From positions 2,852,001-2,916,000 of the forward strand of contig NZ_CP017689.1 of the NCBI RefSeq assembly GCF_001831495.1: a DNA stretch of 64,000 nt. The letters run 5' to 3'. Source of the stretch: Thalassotalea crassostreae (GTDB taxonomy: Bacteria > Pseudomonadota > Gammaproteobacteria > Enterobacterales > Alteromonadaceae). The translations under genes and the position numbers were made by a program. Positions within the stretch are counted from its first letter, which is position 1, and each line of letters starts with the position of its first letter. Below the pieces are notes generated by a model. The model saw only the letters and a program-made list of their open reading frames with translations, did not search any database and was not told where the DNA came from. Below are positions 16,504-25,048 of the stretch, piece after piece.

Positions 16504-17691
16504 TTAGTCAAAATGTCCCATTGTTTTGCCAGCAAATGCGGCTTTCAATGACGGAATATAGTTCAACACTTTCAAACCGATATTACGTCCAACGACTAAC
16601 GGTATATGTTGATTAGAAAACAAATGTACAAGAGAATCTGTTAGCGCAATCACTTGTTGATGATCTTGCGCCCGCAATTTTGCATAGTTTTGCAAATTAT
16701 GAAAATCACCTAAATCGTTGCCACTTTGCAGAGTTTGTTCAAACAGTTCAGCAAATACTTGCACATCTCGCATACCAAGGTTAAAACCCTGCCCTGCAAT
16801 AGGGTGCAATGTATGACTTGCATTGCCAATTAATGCCATACGATGAGCTACCTGATCATTAGCCTTTATCAATTTCAGCGGAAAACTAAAACGTTTGCCA
16901 ATATTACTAAAGCCACCTAACCAAGCGCCAAATTCTTGCTCTAACTCAGCTGCAAAATCTTCATCACTCAATGCAAGTAGGTGAGCAACCTGTTCTGGTT
17001 TAACGGTCCATACTAACGAGCTGCGATTATCGGTCATCGGCAATAAAGCAATTGGACCAGAATCACTAAAACGTTCAAACGCTTTATTTTGATGGGCTTG
17101 TTCTGTGCTCACATTAGCGATTATTGCGCATTGTTGATAGTCACTATAATCACACTCTATTTTAGCAAGTTCACGACACTTAGATTGACCACCATCACAA
17201 CCAAGTAATAGCGGCGCAGATAAGGTTTCGCCTGATTCTAAGGTAACTTCAACGTACTGCTTATGCCACTGAATGTGGTCAATAGTTTGAGGCGCAAAAA
17301 AAGTAACGTTATCGAATTGTTTTAGTGTGCTAATTAAGGCATTGCCAATGGCCTGGATTTCAGCGACATAACCAAGGCCCTGAATGTCAAAATCTTCAGC
17401 GTTAATTCGCGCTTTACCATAATGACCTCGATCAGAGATATGGATGGTTTTTATCGCCATCGCATCGTCTTTTAACTGCTGCCAACAACCCAGTTGCTTT
17501 AAGTAACAGGCACTGCCATGGGATAAAGCGATAACTCTGGCATCATAATTTAATGCTAAATCATCACGAATCGCGAATGCTTCAACCACAGCAATACTCA
17601 ACGGTGTGCCGTCTTTTTTTTGTAGTTTAGCTAACGCTAGTGCCATGCTTGCCCCTGCAAGTCCGGCACCGGAAATGATCACATCAAACAT
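16504..17691 (-). CDS. ubiH: 2-octaprenyl-6-methoxyphenol hydroxylase
   Basis: A protein of 395 residues of the same flavin monooxygenase family as ubiI. The FAD-binding start is ISGAGLAGASMALALAKL. The later motif reads LIGNASHTLHPIAGQGFNLGMRD; an Asn in place of the common Asp of GDA is, as I recall, characteristic of UbiH itself. It hydroxylates C1 of the ring in aerobic ubiquinone synthesis. It lies 29 bp after pepP and 35 bp before ubiI, in one operon. Confidence 0.92.
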   Translation of the reverse strand: MFDVIISGAGLAGASMALALAKLQKKDGTPLSIAVVEAFAIRDDLALNYDARVIALSHGSACYLKQLGCWQQLKDDAMAIKTIHISDRGHYGKARINAEDFDIQGLGYVAEIQAIGNALISTLKQFDNVTFFAPQTIDHIQWHKQYVEVTLESGETLSAPLLLGCDGGQSKCRELAKIECDYSDYQQCAIIANVSTEQAHQNKAFERFSDSGPIALLPMTDNRSSLVWTVKPEQVAHLLALSDEDFAAELEQEFGAWLGGFSNIGKRFSFPLKLIKANDQVAHRMALIGNASHTLHPIAGQGFNLGMRDVQVFAELFEQTLQSGNDLGDFHNLQNYAKLRAQDHQQVIALTDSLVHLFSNQHIPLVVGRNIGLKVLNYIPSLKAAFAGKTMGHFD

Positions 17692-17720
17692 AGATTTTTA
17701 AACTTAGACTTATAGATAAA

Positions 17721-19061
17721 TTAGTTTTTCTTATTTGCCATCATAGCTTCAATGTCGCTAATGGTTTTAGGCGCATTGACTGTAAGGTTTTCATAACCGT
17801 CTGCGGTGACTAATATATTATCTTCAATACGAATGCCTAAGCCTTGCCATTTATGCTCAACGTCAGCTTCGCCGTCGATATAAAGACCCGGCTCAATAGT
17901 CATCACCATGCCCGGTTCAAAACTGCGTAACTGCTGCTTATTCTCGTCCATTTGATAATCACCAACATCGTGAACATCCAGTCCTAACCAGTGACCTAAA
18001 CCATGAATGAAATACTTTTTACAAGCTCGCTGTTCAATCAAGGTATCGATATCACCGGATAGAATACCTAGCTTTAGTAGACCTTCAGTTAATACTTTTT
18101 CTGCGGCAATATTAGCGAGTGAAAAATTACTGCCTGGCTTGATGGTTTCAATCGCTGCAATTTGTGCATCTAATACCACTTGATAAAGCGCCGCTTGTTC
18201 TTCGCTAAACTTACCGTTAACAGGAAAGGTTCGAGTAATATCAGCGGCATAACCACTTAGCTCTGCGCCAGCATCAATCAATAACAATTCCTCGTCAATC
18301 AACACTTCATCATTGTCGGTATAATGCAATATCGTGGCATTTTCACCACCACCAATAATTGAACCATATGCCGCAGCTCTAGCGCCATTAAAGGCAAACT
18401 CATGCAATATTTCTGCTTCCACTTGATACTCAAAGGTACCGTGTTCGGTAAAACGCATAGCACGGGAATGGGCATTACCTGAAATAATATTGGCTTCTCG
18501 CATTACCGCGATTTCAGCGTCCGATTTAATTAACCGCATTTCGCTGATCATTGGTCGTATATCAATAGTCGTAGTCGGCGCACTAAAACCTTGTTTAGCG
18601 CCGTTGCGCAATACATCAAGACAAGCAAACACTAATCGATCGAATTCTTCTTGCAGACCTTGGGCAAACAAAATAGCGTCTCGACCATTAATATACATAG
18701 GTAATACTTGCTCAAGCTCATCTAATGTATAGGCATGATCAACTTTAAAATCTTGCTGCGCTTTTTCTGCGCCTACTCTGCGGCCATGCCAAACTTCTTG
18801 CAGTGGATCTTTGTCTCGGCAAAATAAAATCGTTTCGCATTCAAAGGTTTTCACTAATACCAGCAATGCATCAGGCTCATGAAAACCAGTTAAATAATAG
18901 AAATCTTTATCTTGGCAAAAAAGGAATTCGGTATCTCGAGAGCGAGTAACTTCTTTATTGGCAGGAATTAACGCCACTGAGTTTTCTGGCATTTGTGCCA
19001 TTAATTTTTCACGGCGCTCTATAAATTCGCTGATGTCTATTCGAGTGTGTTTCATCGACAT
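17721..19061 (-). CDS. pepP: Xaa-Pro aminopeptidase P
   Basis: A protein of 446 residues, typical of bacterial aminopeptidase P, a dinuclear manganese enzyme that removes an N-terminal residue before proline. The metal ligands are visible: DAGAELSGYAADITRTFP (two Asp), HGLGHWLGLDVHD (His), TIEPGLY (Glu) and GIRIEDNILV (Glu). The start could be the ATG at 19061 or the one two codons later; neither has a strong ribosome site. It lies between ygfB and ubiH, the usual gammaproteobacterial order. Confidence 0.95.
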   Translation of the reverse strand: MSMKHTRIDISEFIERREKLMAQMPENSVALIPANKEVTRSRDTEFLFCQDKDFYYLTGFHEPDALLVLVKTFECETILFCRDKDPLQEVWHGRRVGAEKAQQDFKVDHAYTLDELEQVLPMYINGRDAILFAQGLQEEFDRLVFACLDVLRNGAKQGFSAPTTTIDIRPMISEMRLIKSDAEIAVMREANIISGNAHSRAMRFTEHGTFEYQVEAEILHEFAFNGARAAAYGSIIGGGENATILHYTDNDEVLIDEELLLIDAGAELSGYAADITRTFPVNGKFSEEQAALYQVVLDAQIAAIETIKPGSNFSLANIAAEKVLTEGLLKLGILSGDIDTLIEQRACKKYFIHGLGHWLGLDVHDVGDYQMDENKQQLRSFEPGMVMTIEPGLYIDGEADVEHKWQGLGIRIEDNILVTADGYENLTVNAPKTISDIEAMMANKKN

Positions 19062-19080
19062 GATTAATTTCTACTTATAA

Positions 19081-19683
19081 TTAATGAATAGTGGCCGCAG
19101 CATCATCTGCTTTCGGTTTTTGACCTAGTTCGGCAAAACATAATAAAGATGAGATACGTACATATTCCATAATTTCGTAATAGGCATGTTCGGTTTCTTC
19201 ATCTTCTTCAAGTTCACTAGAAAGGTTGGCGATGTCACCAAAGTCTTTAATGATTTCTTTCACGTCTTCGGAAAACGCATCTTTATTTTTTTGTTGTAAG
19301 CCAAAGCCTAAGTTAAAACCTTGCACCCACAATCCCAGAGCTTGGCCACGCTCAACAATCGCTTCGTCGTCATCTGGCAATAACATTTGAAAGGTAAAGC
19401 TGTCATCAAGAACACTTTGCCAAATCTCACCATAAACCGTCTTAATTACATCTTTAAGTGATTTACTTAAACCTTCACCATTGTTGAAAAAATCATTGAG
19501 TAGGGTTAAGTAAGATTCATCTTCAAAAGCAAATCCGGCACTAATAATGCCCGTTAATAAGCCGTGAATTTCAGATGCGTGAGCAGCAAGGTTATCGCCA
19601 CCAAGTGCCGCTTGTACTTGTGCGAAAGAAAGCAAATTATTCTGTGCCATAAAATTAAAGTTCTTAGTATTGTGTGAGTTCAT
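19081..19683 (-). CDS. ygfB: YgfB, UPF0149 family protein
   Basis: About 200 residues, acidic and helical, with the UPF0149 hallmarks HASEIHGLLTGIISAG near the N-terminus and GLWVQGFNLGFGL in the middle. The biochemical role is not well defined in most bacteria; in Pseudomonas YgfB acts in regulation. It leads the ygfB-pepP-ubiH-ubiI operon. The first 11 residues (MNSHNTKNFNF) look atypical, so MAQNNLLSFAQ at 19650 is an alternative start. In E. coli zapA lies between ygfB and the 6S gene; I find no such frame here. Confidence 0.9.
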   Translation of the reverse strand: MNSHNTKNFNFMAQNNLLSFAQVQAALGGDNLAAHASEIHGLLTGIISAGFAFEDESYLTLLNDFFNNGEGLSKSLKDVIKTVYGEIWQSVLDDSFTFQMLLPDDDEAIVERGQALGLWVQGFNLGFGLQQKNKDAFSEDVKEIIKDFGDIANLSSELEEDEETEHAYYEIMEYVRISSLLCFAELGQKPKADDAAATIH

Positions 19684-19950
19684 TCAATAGCGACTAATGT
19701 ACCATTGTACGGCGCTTTTCTCTAGTAACTATTGTAGTTCAATATGGTTAAAAACCTAGCAAATTGATGGCATTAACAGCAGTCGGTATTAATTTGCTAA
19801 TAAAGCACTTGAATAATCAAACGCTTCTTACTAAAGTGCAAGCCTGTCAACGAGTGCTAGCGGTTAAACTAGCGATTGAATGAGTATTCGTTGACCGAAT
19901 ATTTTATGTTAAATATTTAACCAAAAGTTACCCTTTCATCGCTGGCAAGG

Positions 19951-19989
19951 TGTATACTGTTTAAACCAATTGAAATTTATTTCTATTGG
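19951..19989 (+). promoter_or_regulatory. Upstream region of the 6S RNA gene
   Basis: TGTATACT (19951-19958) is an extended -10-like element about 40 bp upstream of the predicted 6S 5' end and could start a longer precursor. The nearly perfect hairpin CCAAT-T-GAAAT / ATTTC-T-ATTGG covers 19966-19989, directly before the mature RNA. I cannot assign the promoter of the mature form with confidence. Confidence 0.35.
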
Positions 19990-19995
19990 ATATTT

Positions 19996-20176
19996 TGTTC
20001 CCTGGGGTGTTTGTGGTTGACTACGTCCCTGAGCCGATAAGTTTTACCTAAGGAGATTTATCAGTTGCTTTTGAGCAAGCTCGGCTAGTATCGAGAAGCC
20101 TACGGCAGTTGTGCGATTTCCGCCCTGAACACACGGTGTTCTAGGGCTGACGTTAATTACGGCATCTTGGGGGGCA
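19996..20176 (+). ncRNA. ssrS: 6S RNA
   Basis: About 181 nt. The 5' arm (UGUUCCCUGGGGUGU) pairs with the 3' arm (GGCAUCUUGGGGGGCA). The diagnostic CCCTGAGCCGATA segment lies at 20027-20039, with TCGAGAAGCC at 20091-20100 on the opposite side of the central region. GCCCTGAACACACGG then GTGTTCTAGGGC forms the 3' hairpin. 6S RNA mimics an open promoter and sequesters sigma-70 RNA polymerase in stationary phase. Its position just upstream of ygfA is the classic one. The exact ends are estimated from base pairing. The 3' third is repeated three times downstream. Confidence 0.93.
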
Positions 20177-20200
20177 CCCACTTCTTTTTCTATATCCCAT

Positions 20201-20543
20201 ATTTACCTTCAAGGCGGACCGCCCTGAACACTAATACCCAACTGTGTTCTAAGGCTGACGTTAATTACGGCATCTTGGGGGGCACCCTATATATTTTATC
20301 TTTTAAAATTTTTTCTATTTCCCAAATACTTAATGCTATTTACCTTCAAGGCGGACCGCCCTGAACACTAATACCCAACTGTGTTCTACGGCTGACGTTA
20401 ATTACGGCATCTTGGGGGGCACCCACTTCTTTTTCTATACCCCAAAACTTATGATTATTTACCTTCAAGGCGGACCGCCCTGAACACTTATACCCAACTG
20501 TGTTCTATGGCTGACGTTAATTACGGCATCTTGGGGGGCACCC
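20201..20543 (+). repeat. Three tandem copies of the 3' third of 6S RNA
   Basis: Units of 87 nt lie at 20201-20287, 20338-20424 and 20457-20543. Each begins with ATTTACCTTCAAGGCGGA, absent from the true 6S gene. Each then repeats the 6S 3' part from CCGCCCTGAACAC to GGGGGGCACCC (in the true gene at 20120-20179). The copies differ from the parent by a loop nine bases longer (TAATACCCAACT) and from each other by only a few bases. After GGGGGGCACCC most copies carry TTCTTTTTCT, which resembles a terminator tail. The array ends about 100 bp before ygfA. Confidence 0.9.
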
Positions 20544-20646
20544 ATTTCTTTTTCTAATTCTAATTCTAATTAGACGCCGCATTACACATTATCTGCGTTA
20601 TATGATTAACTATAAACAATAGTTAAATTATCGAGTTCACAAATCG

Positions 20647-21270
20647 ATGACCAAAGAGTCGAACCTTAATAAACAACAATTATCTAAAATAGAAAACGCT
20701 ACTGAGCGAAATGCATTACGCAAACTAGTGCGCAGTCGTCGTCAACAAATGTCGCCAGCCGAACAGCTGCAAGCAAGCCAATCAATTAAGTTAGTTTTAA
20801 GTAAACACCCACAAATAATTAAAGCCAAAACCATCGCTTTGTATTTAGCCAATGATGGTGAGCTAGATTTGGCCGAATTTATTCATTGGTGTTGGCAACA
20901 AAATAAACAGCTTTATTTACCTGTTTTACATCCATTTAGTGCTGGGCATTTATTGTTTTTAAATTACCAAGCAGATACAAAAATGCAGCAAAACAAATAT
21001 GGTATTAGCGAGCCAAAACTCGATGTGACAAAGGTATTACCCGTATCTCAGCTCGATGTTTTGTTAACGCCATTAGTCGCCTTCGACTCAGCAGGTAATC
21101 GCATGGGTATGGGCGGTGGTTACTATGACCGAACGTTAGCACAGTGGCACCAACAACATGCAAGTAAGCCTTTCCCCATTGGTGTTGCTCATAGCTGCCA
21201 ACAAGTTGACAAAATTCCCGTTGAACAATGGGATATTGCAATCCCTGAAATTCTTACCCCAGATTTTTAA
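20647..21270 (+). CDS. ygfA: 5-formyltetrahydrofolate cyclo-ligase
   Basis: A protein of 207 residues that converts 5-formyl-THF to 5,10-methenyl-THF with ATP. The family signature GMGGGYYDRTLAQW is present, as are KAKTIALYLANDGELDL and LLTPLVAFDSAGNRMGMG. The N-terminus has a ~20-residue extension (MTKESNLNKQQLSKIENATE) before the usual start region ALRKLVRSRRQQMS. It sits downstream of the 6S RNA array and is probably co-transcribed by read-through, as in E. coli. It is 113 bp upstream of rpiA. Confidence 0.95.
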   Translation: MTKESNLNKQQLSKIENATERNALRKLVRSRRQQMSPAEQLQASQSIKLVLSKHPQIIKAKTIALYLANDGELDLAEFIHWCWQQNKQLYLPVLHPFSAGHLLFLNYQADTKMQQNKYGISEPKLDVTKVLPVSQLDVLLTPLVAFDSAGNRMGMGGGYYDRTLAQWHQQHASKPFPIGVAHSCQQVDKIPVEQWDIAIPEILTPDF

Positions 21271-21383
21271 CACAACGCTTAAGAAAACCGTTTATTGAGT
21301 GCCTATAAACAGGTTACAATATGCGCAATTCGATTTAGATACTAATATTTAGGTGCTATTTAGCACAAGGTTCAGGATTTATC

Positions 21384-22043
21384 ATGACTCAAGATGAAAT
21401 GAAAAAAGCAGCAGCAATAAAAGCGCTGGAATTTGTAGAAGCAGACACTATTGTTGGTGTTGGTACAGGTTCAACAGTTAATCACTTTATTGATGCTCTA
21501 GCGACAATGAAAGATAAAATTGTTGGCGCTGTTTCTAGTTCTGAAGCATCTACAGAGCGATTAGAGTCATACGGAATTGAAGTGTTTGATTTAAACTCTG
21601 TTGACGATTTATCTGTTTACGTTGATGGTGCCGATGAGATTACCGAACATGGTCACATGATAAAAGGTGGTGGCGCCGCGTTAACTCGAGAAAAAATTGT
21701 TGCCGCAGTAGCAAAGAAATTCATCTGTATTGCCGATAGTTCTAAACAGGTTGGCGTACTTGGTTCATTTCCACTACCGGTTGAAGTGATCCCAATGGCA
21801 CGTAGCTATGTGGCTCGCGAATTAGTAAAACTTGGTGGCGATCCAGAATACCGCACTGGTGTTATTACCGATAACGGAAACGTGATTTTAGATGTTCACA
21901 ATATGGAAATATTAAATCCTATTGAGATGGAAACTAAAATCAATGCTCTTGTTGGTGTAGTAACAAACGGACTATTTGCCGACCGTGGCGCTGATATATT
22001 GGTGCTAGGTACTGAAAATGGTGCAGAAGTTATTTCTTTGTAG
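21384..22043 (+). CDS. rpiA: Ribose-5-phosphate isomerase A
   Basis: A protein of 219 residues, the standard length. It interconverts ribose-5-phosphate and ribulose-5-phosphate in the pentose phosphate pathway. The phosphate loop is [16 protein letters not shown]. The active-site stretch DGADEI and the [14 protein letters not shown] motif with its catalytic Lys and Glu are intact. The gene stands alone behind ygfA and ends at a clear terminator (22081-22110). Confidence 0.97.
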   Translation: MTQDEMKKAAAIKALEFVEADTIVGVGTGSTVNHFIDALATMKDKIVGAVSSSEASTERLESYGIEVFDLNSVDDLSVYVDGADEITEHGHMIKGGGAALTREKIVAAVAKKFICIADSSKQVGVLGSFPLPVEVIPMARSYVARELVKLGGDPEYRTGVITDNGNVILDVHNMEILNPIEMETKINALVGVVTNGLFADRGADILVLGTENGAEVISL

Positions 22044-22080
22044 AGTTAATTTTCAATAAAGAGCCAGCAGGTTTAGATAC

Positions 22081-22110
22081 AAAAAAAGGAGCTTATTAGC
22101 TCCTTTTTTA
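22081..22110. terminator. Bidirectional terminator between rpiA and cysS
   Basis: GGAGC (22088-22092) and GCTCC (22099-22103) are flanked by seven A's on the left and a T-run on the right. It serves both convergent genes. Confidence 0.85.
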
Positions 22111-22144
22111 ATTTCCAATTGCGATTAGCCGCTGAGCGCTGCAA

Positions 22145-23521
22145 TTAGCCGCGGCGCCAGGTTGTTTTACCTGCGCTATCTTCAAGAATAACATTCATTG
22201 CTTTTAGCTTGTCACGAGCATCATCAGCCATCGCCCAATCTTTGTTTGCACGAGCGCTATTACGTTGCTCGATTAACTGTTCGATTAATTGCGCATCGTC
22301 ATCGCTACCGGCTTTGAAAAACTCTTCCGGCTCAGATTGGGCAATACCAATAATTGCACCAAGTGATTTAAGTACGAATGCTAACTCACCAGCTTTTTGC
22401 GGGTCTTCAGCTTTTAAGCGATTCACTTCTTTTGATAATTCAAAAATAACCGGCAATGCTTCTGCGGTATTAAAGTCATCATTCATTGCTTGCTCAAAGC
22501 GTTTAACGTAATCATTGCTTGATAGTTCAACCGCAATTGGGCTTACACCACGTAACGAGGTATAAATGCGCTCAATAGATGAACGAGCTTGGTCTAAATT
22601 ATCTTGTGAATAATTTAACTGACTACGGTAGTGACTCGATACTAAAAAGTAGCGTACAGATTCTGCATCGTAGGTTTCTAACACACTGCGCAAGGTAAAG
22701 AAGTTGTTTAATGACTTAGACATCTTCTCTTTATTAATTTGTACCATGCCGCCGTGCATCCAGTAATTTACGTACTGGGTTTTCGAAGCACAACATGATT
22801 GGGCAATTTCATTTTCATGATGTGGGAACTGTAAATCACTGCCGCCACCATGAATATCGAAATGCTCACCTAAATGTTTCGAGTTCATTGCCGAACACTC
22901 AATGTGCCAGCCTGGTCTGCCCTCACCCCATGGTGATGACCAAGAAGGCTCTTCTGGTTTAGCCGTTTTCCACAATACAAAATCCATTGGGTTACGCTTT
23001 GCATCATCTACATCGACACGTGAGCCAGCTTGCAACATATCAAGATTTTGCATACTAAGTTTGCCGTAATCTTCGTATGATGGAACATCAAACATTACGT
23101 CACCGTTACTGGCAACATAGGCATGACCATTGTCGATGATCTTTTCAATCATCTCGATAATTTCCGGCATATGAGTAGATACGCGCGGGTCGATATCTGG
23201 GCGGGCTACATTCAATGCATCTAAATCAGCATACATCTCAGCGATCATACGCTCAGTTAACTGCTCAAATGATTCGTTGTTTTCTGCCGCACGTTTAATA
23301 ATTTTGTCATCAACGTCAGTAATGTTACGGACGTGGGTTAAATCAAAACCTAAATGACGAATGTATCGTGAGATCACATCAAACGCGACGTAAGTACGAG
23401 CATGACCAATATGACATAAATCGTAAGTGGTGATACCACAAACATACATACCAACTTTACCTGGGGTAATTGGTTTAAACTCTTCCTTTTGACGGGTTAG
23501 GGTATTGTATATTTGTAGCAT
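22145..23521 (-). CDS. cysS: Cysteinyl-tRNA synthetase
   Basis: About 458 residues. It charges tRNA-Cys. The class I signatures HIGH (in [13 protein letters not shown]) and KMSKS (in [11 protein letters not shown]) are intact. So are the zinc-binding residues in [15 protein letters not shown] and [12 protein letters not shown] longer frame reaches 23557, but its first 12 residues are not family-like. GAGAGAC just before the ATG at 23521 ([15 protein letters not shown]) supports the shorter start. It is divergent from ppiB across a 228-bp spacer. Confidence 0.96.
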   Translation of the reverse strand: MLQIYNTLTRQKEEFKPITPGKVGMYVCGITTYDLCHIGHARTYVAFDVISRYIRHLGFDLTHVRNITDVDDKIIKRAAENNESFEQLTERMIAEMYADLDALNVARPDIDPRVSTHMPEIIEMIEKIIDNGHAYVASNGDVMFDVPSYEDYGKLSMQNLDMLQAGSRVDVDDAKRNPMDFVLWKTAKPEEPSWSSPWGEGRPGWHIECSAMNSKHLGEHFDIHGGGSDLQFPHHENEIAQSCCASKTQYVNYWMHGGMVQINKEKMSKSLNNFFTLRSVLETYDAESVRYFLVSSHYRSQLNYSQDNLDQARSSIERIYTSLRGVSPIAVELSSNDYVKRFEQAMNDDFNTAEALPVIFELSKEVNRLKAEDPQKAGELAFVLKSLGAIIGIAQSEPEEFFKAGSDDDAQLIEQLIEQRNSARANKDWAMADDARDKLKAMNVILEDSAGKTTWRRG

Positions 23522-23749
23522 TGTGTCTCTCGTAATTGATAATTTAACTGCTCGCAATTGTACATTAACCGATTGACTGATGCTATAGAGTACGGCGCTG
23601 TGTTGTTTAAAAATGGAAAAAATTACGCATTTGTGATCATTTTTATAAAGATGATAACAAGCAACTACAGTTTAGCCCTTTTACCGACACATTGATTAGG
23701 TTACAATTCAAGCATAAGTGCCTAACGGCAAACAACAAAGGATAAAAAC

Positions 23750-24241
23750 ATGATCACATTTAAAACTAATTTAGGTGACATTAAAATCGAATTAGATTTT
23801 GACAATGCCCCTAAAACAGCCGCTAACTTTAAGCAATACTGTGAAGAAGGCTTCTACAACGGCACGATATTTCACCGTATAATTAAAGGCTTTATGGCAC
23901 AAGGTGGTGGTTTTGAATCTGGCATGGGTGAAAAAACAACTCGTGCAGCAATTGAAAACGAAGCAAACAACGGCTTAAGTAACACTCGCGGTAGTTTAGC
24001 GATGGCGCGTACTCAAGATCCTCATTCTGCATCGGCGCAATTCTTTATCAACTTAGTTGATAACACTTTCCTTGATTTTAAAGCGGAAAATGTTCAAGGC
24101 TGGGGTTACTGTGTATTTGGTAACGTCGTTGAAGGTATGGATGTTGTTGATAAGATGGCGCTTGCTGAAACTGGTCGTTACGGTTTCCATGATGACGTAC
24201 CAACTAACGATATTTTAGTTGAGTCTGTAGAAGTAGCTTAA
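23750..24241 (+). CDS. ppiB: Peptidyl-prolyl cis-trans isomerase B (cyclophilin)
   Basis: A protein of 163 residues without a signal peptide, so the cytoplasmic cyclophilin. The active-site arginine and surrounding [15 protein letters not shown], the stretch [20 protein letters not shown] and the [16 protein letters not shown] motif are all present. It catalyses proline isomerisation during folding. AAAGGATAAAAAC precedes the ATG. The stop is 4 bp before the lpxH start, so the two genes form one operon. Confidence 0.95.
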   Translation: MITFKTNLGDIKIELDFDNAPKTAANFKQYCEEGFYNGTIFHRIIKGFMAQGGGFESGMGEKTTRAAIENEANNGLSNTRGSLAMARTQDPHSASAQFFINLVDNTFLDFKAENVQGWGYCVFGNVVEGMDVVDKMALAETGRYGFHDDVPTNDILVESVEVA

Positions 24242-24245
24242 GACC

Positions 24246-24974
24246 TTGCTGACTTACTTTATCGCTGATTTACATTTAACTCAGGAGCGAACGGATATAA
24301 CCGATTGCTTTCTGAGTTTTTTGCATCATGACGCACCAAAAGCTGAGAAGCTCTATATTCTTGGCGACTTTTTTGAGTTTTGGGTAGGCGATGATGATGA
24401 CGATCCTTTCGTCCTAGATATTGCTCGAGAGCTAAAAGCGTTAAGCGATAAAGGCACAAAAATTTACTTTATTGTTGGTAATCGCGACTTTTTAATCGGC
24501 AAACGATATGCCAAGAAAGCCGGTATGACATTGTTACTTGACGTTCAAGAAATTGATTTATATGGTCAGAAGACAGTGATTATGCACGGTGACTCATTAT
24601 GTACTAATGATCTTGAGTATATGAAGTTTCGTAAGAAATCTCGCTCTTGGTGGTGGCAAACGATCATTCGCTGTTTACCGCTATCTGTTCGTAAAAATAT
24701 GGCCCGCAATTACCGTGAAAAAGTTGCAATGCGACCAGACAACCATAAGCCGCAAGAGATTATGGATGTAACGCCAATAGAAGTCGTTAAGACATTAGAG
24801 CAGTACAATTCGCAATTGATGATCCACGGCCACACACACCGACCATTTGTGCATAACTTAACGGCAAATGGTAAAGACGCTCAGCGTATCGTGTTAGGCG
24901 ATTGGTACGATCAAGGCTCCTATTTAAAAGTCACTGAAGATGGTTTTGAATTATTAAACCAATCATTTAAATAA
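24246..24974 (+). CDS. lpxH: UDP-2,3-diacylglucosamine diphosphatase
   Basis: A protein of 242 residues, a manganese-dependent phosphoesterase of lipid A synthesis that makes lipid X from UDP-diacylglucosamine. The metal motifs are IADLHL, GDFFEFWVGDDDDD, GNRDF, MHGDSL and HGHTHRP, all intact. No ATG is available near the N-terminus. The frame begins with TTG at 24246 (TTG CTG ACT TAC), four bases after the ppiB stop, with TTAAGA as a weak ribosome site. Translation is therefore probably coupled to ppiB. Ends at a strong palindromic terminator. Confidence 0.94.
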   Translation: MLTYFIADLHLTQERTDITDCFLSFLHHDAPKAEKLYILGDFFEFWVGDDDDDPFVLDIARELKALSDKGTKIYFIVGNRDFLIGKRYAKKAGMTLLLDVQEIDLYGQKTVIMHGDSLCTNDLEYMKFRKKSRSWWWQTIIRCLPLSVRKNMARNYREKVAMRPDNHKPQEIMDVTPIEVVKTLEQYNSQLMIHGHTHRPFVHNLTANGKDAQRIVLGDWYDQGSYLKVTEDGFELLNQSFK

Positions 24975-25003
24975 AAAAAGGGATTCAATTGAATCCCTTT
25001 TTT
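24974..25003. terminator. Bidirectional terminator after lpxH
   Basis: GGGATTCAATTGAATCCC is a perfect 18-bp palindrome flanked by A-run and T-run. It separates lpxH from the convergent DUF885 gene. Confidence 0.85.
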
Positions 25004-25048
25004 ATTGTTTCTTTATTAAGACCGCGTGTTAACAACGGTCTTTAGCGA

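Noticed and set aside
20120..20543. CRISPR-like appearance of the repeat array
   Set aside because: The repeats are 87 nt, the intervals are uneven and AT-rich, and the repeated sequence is plainly derived from 6S RNA. No cas genes are near.
20554..20573. Short (TTCTAA)3 repeat before ygfA
   Set aside because: It is only three units in AT-rich DNA at the edge of the 6S-derived array; no function can be argued.
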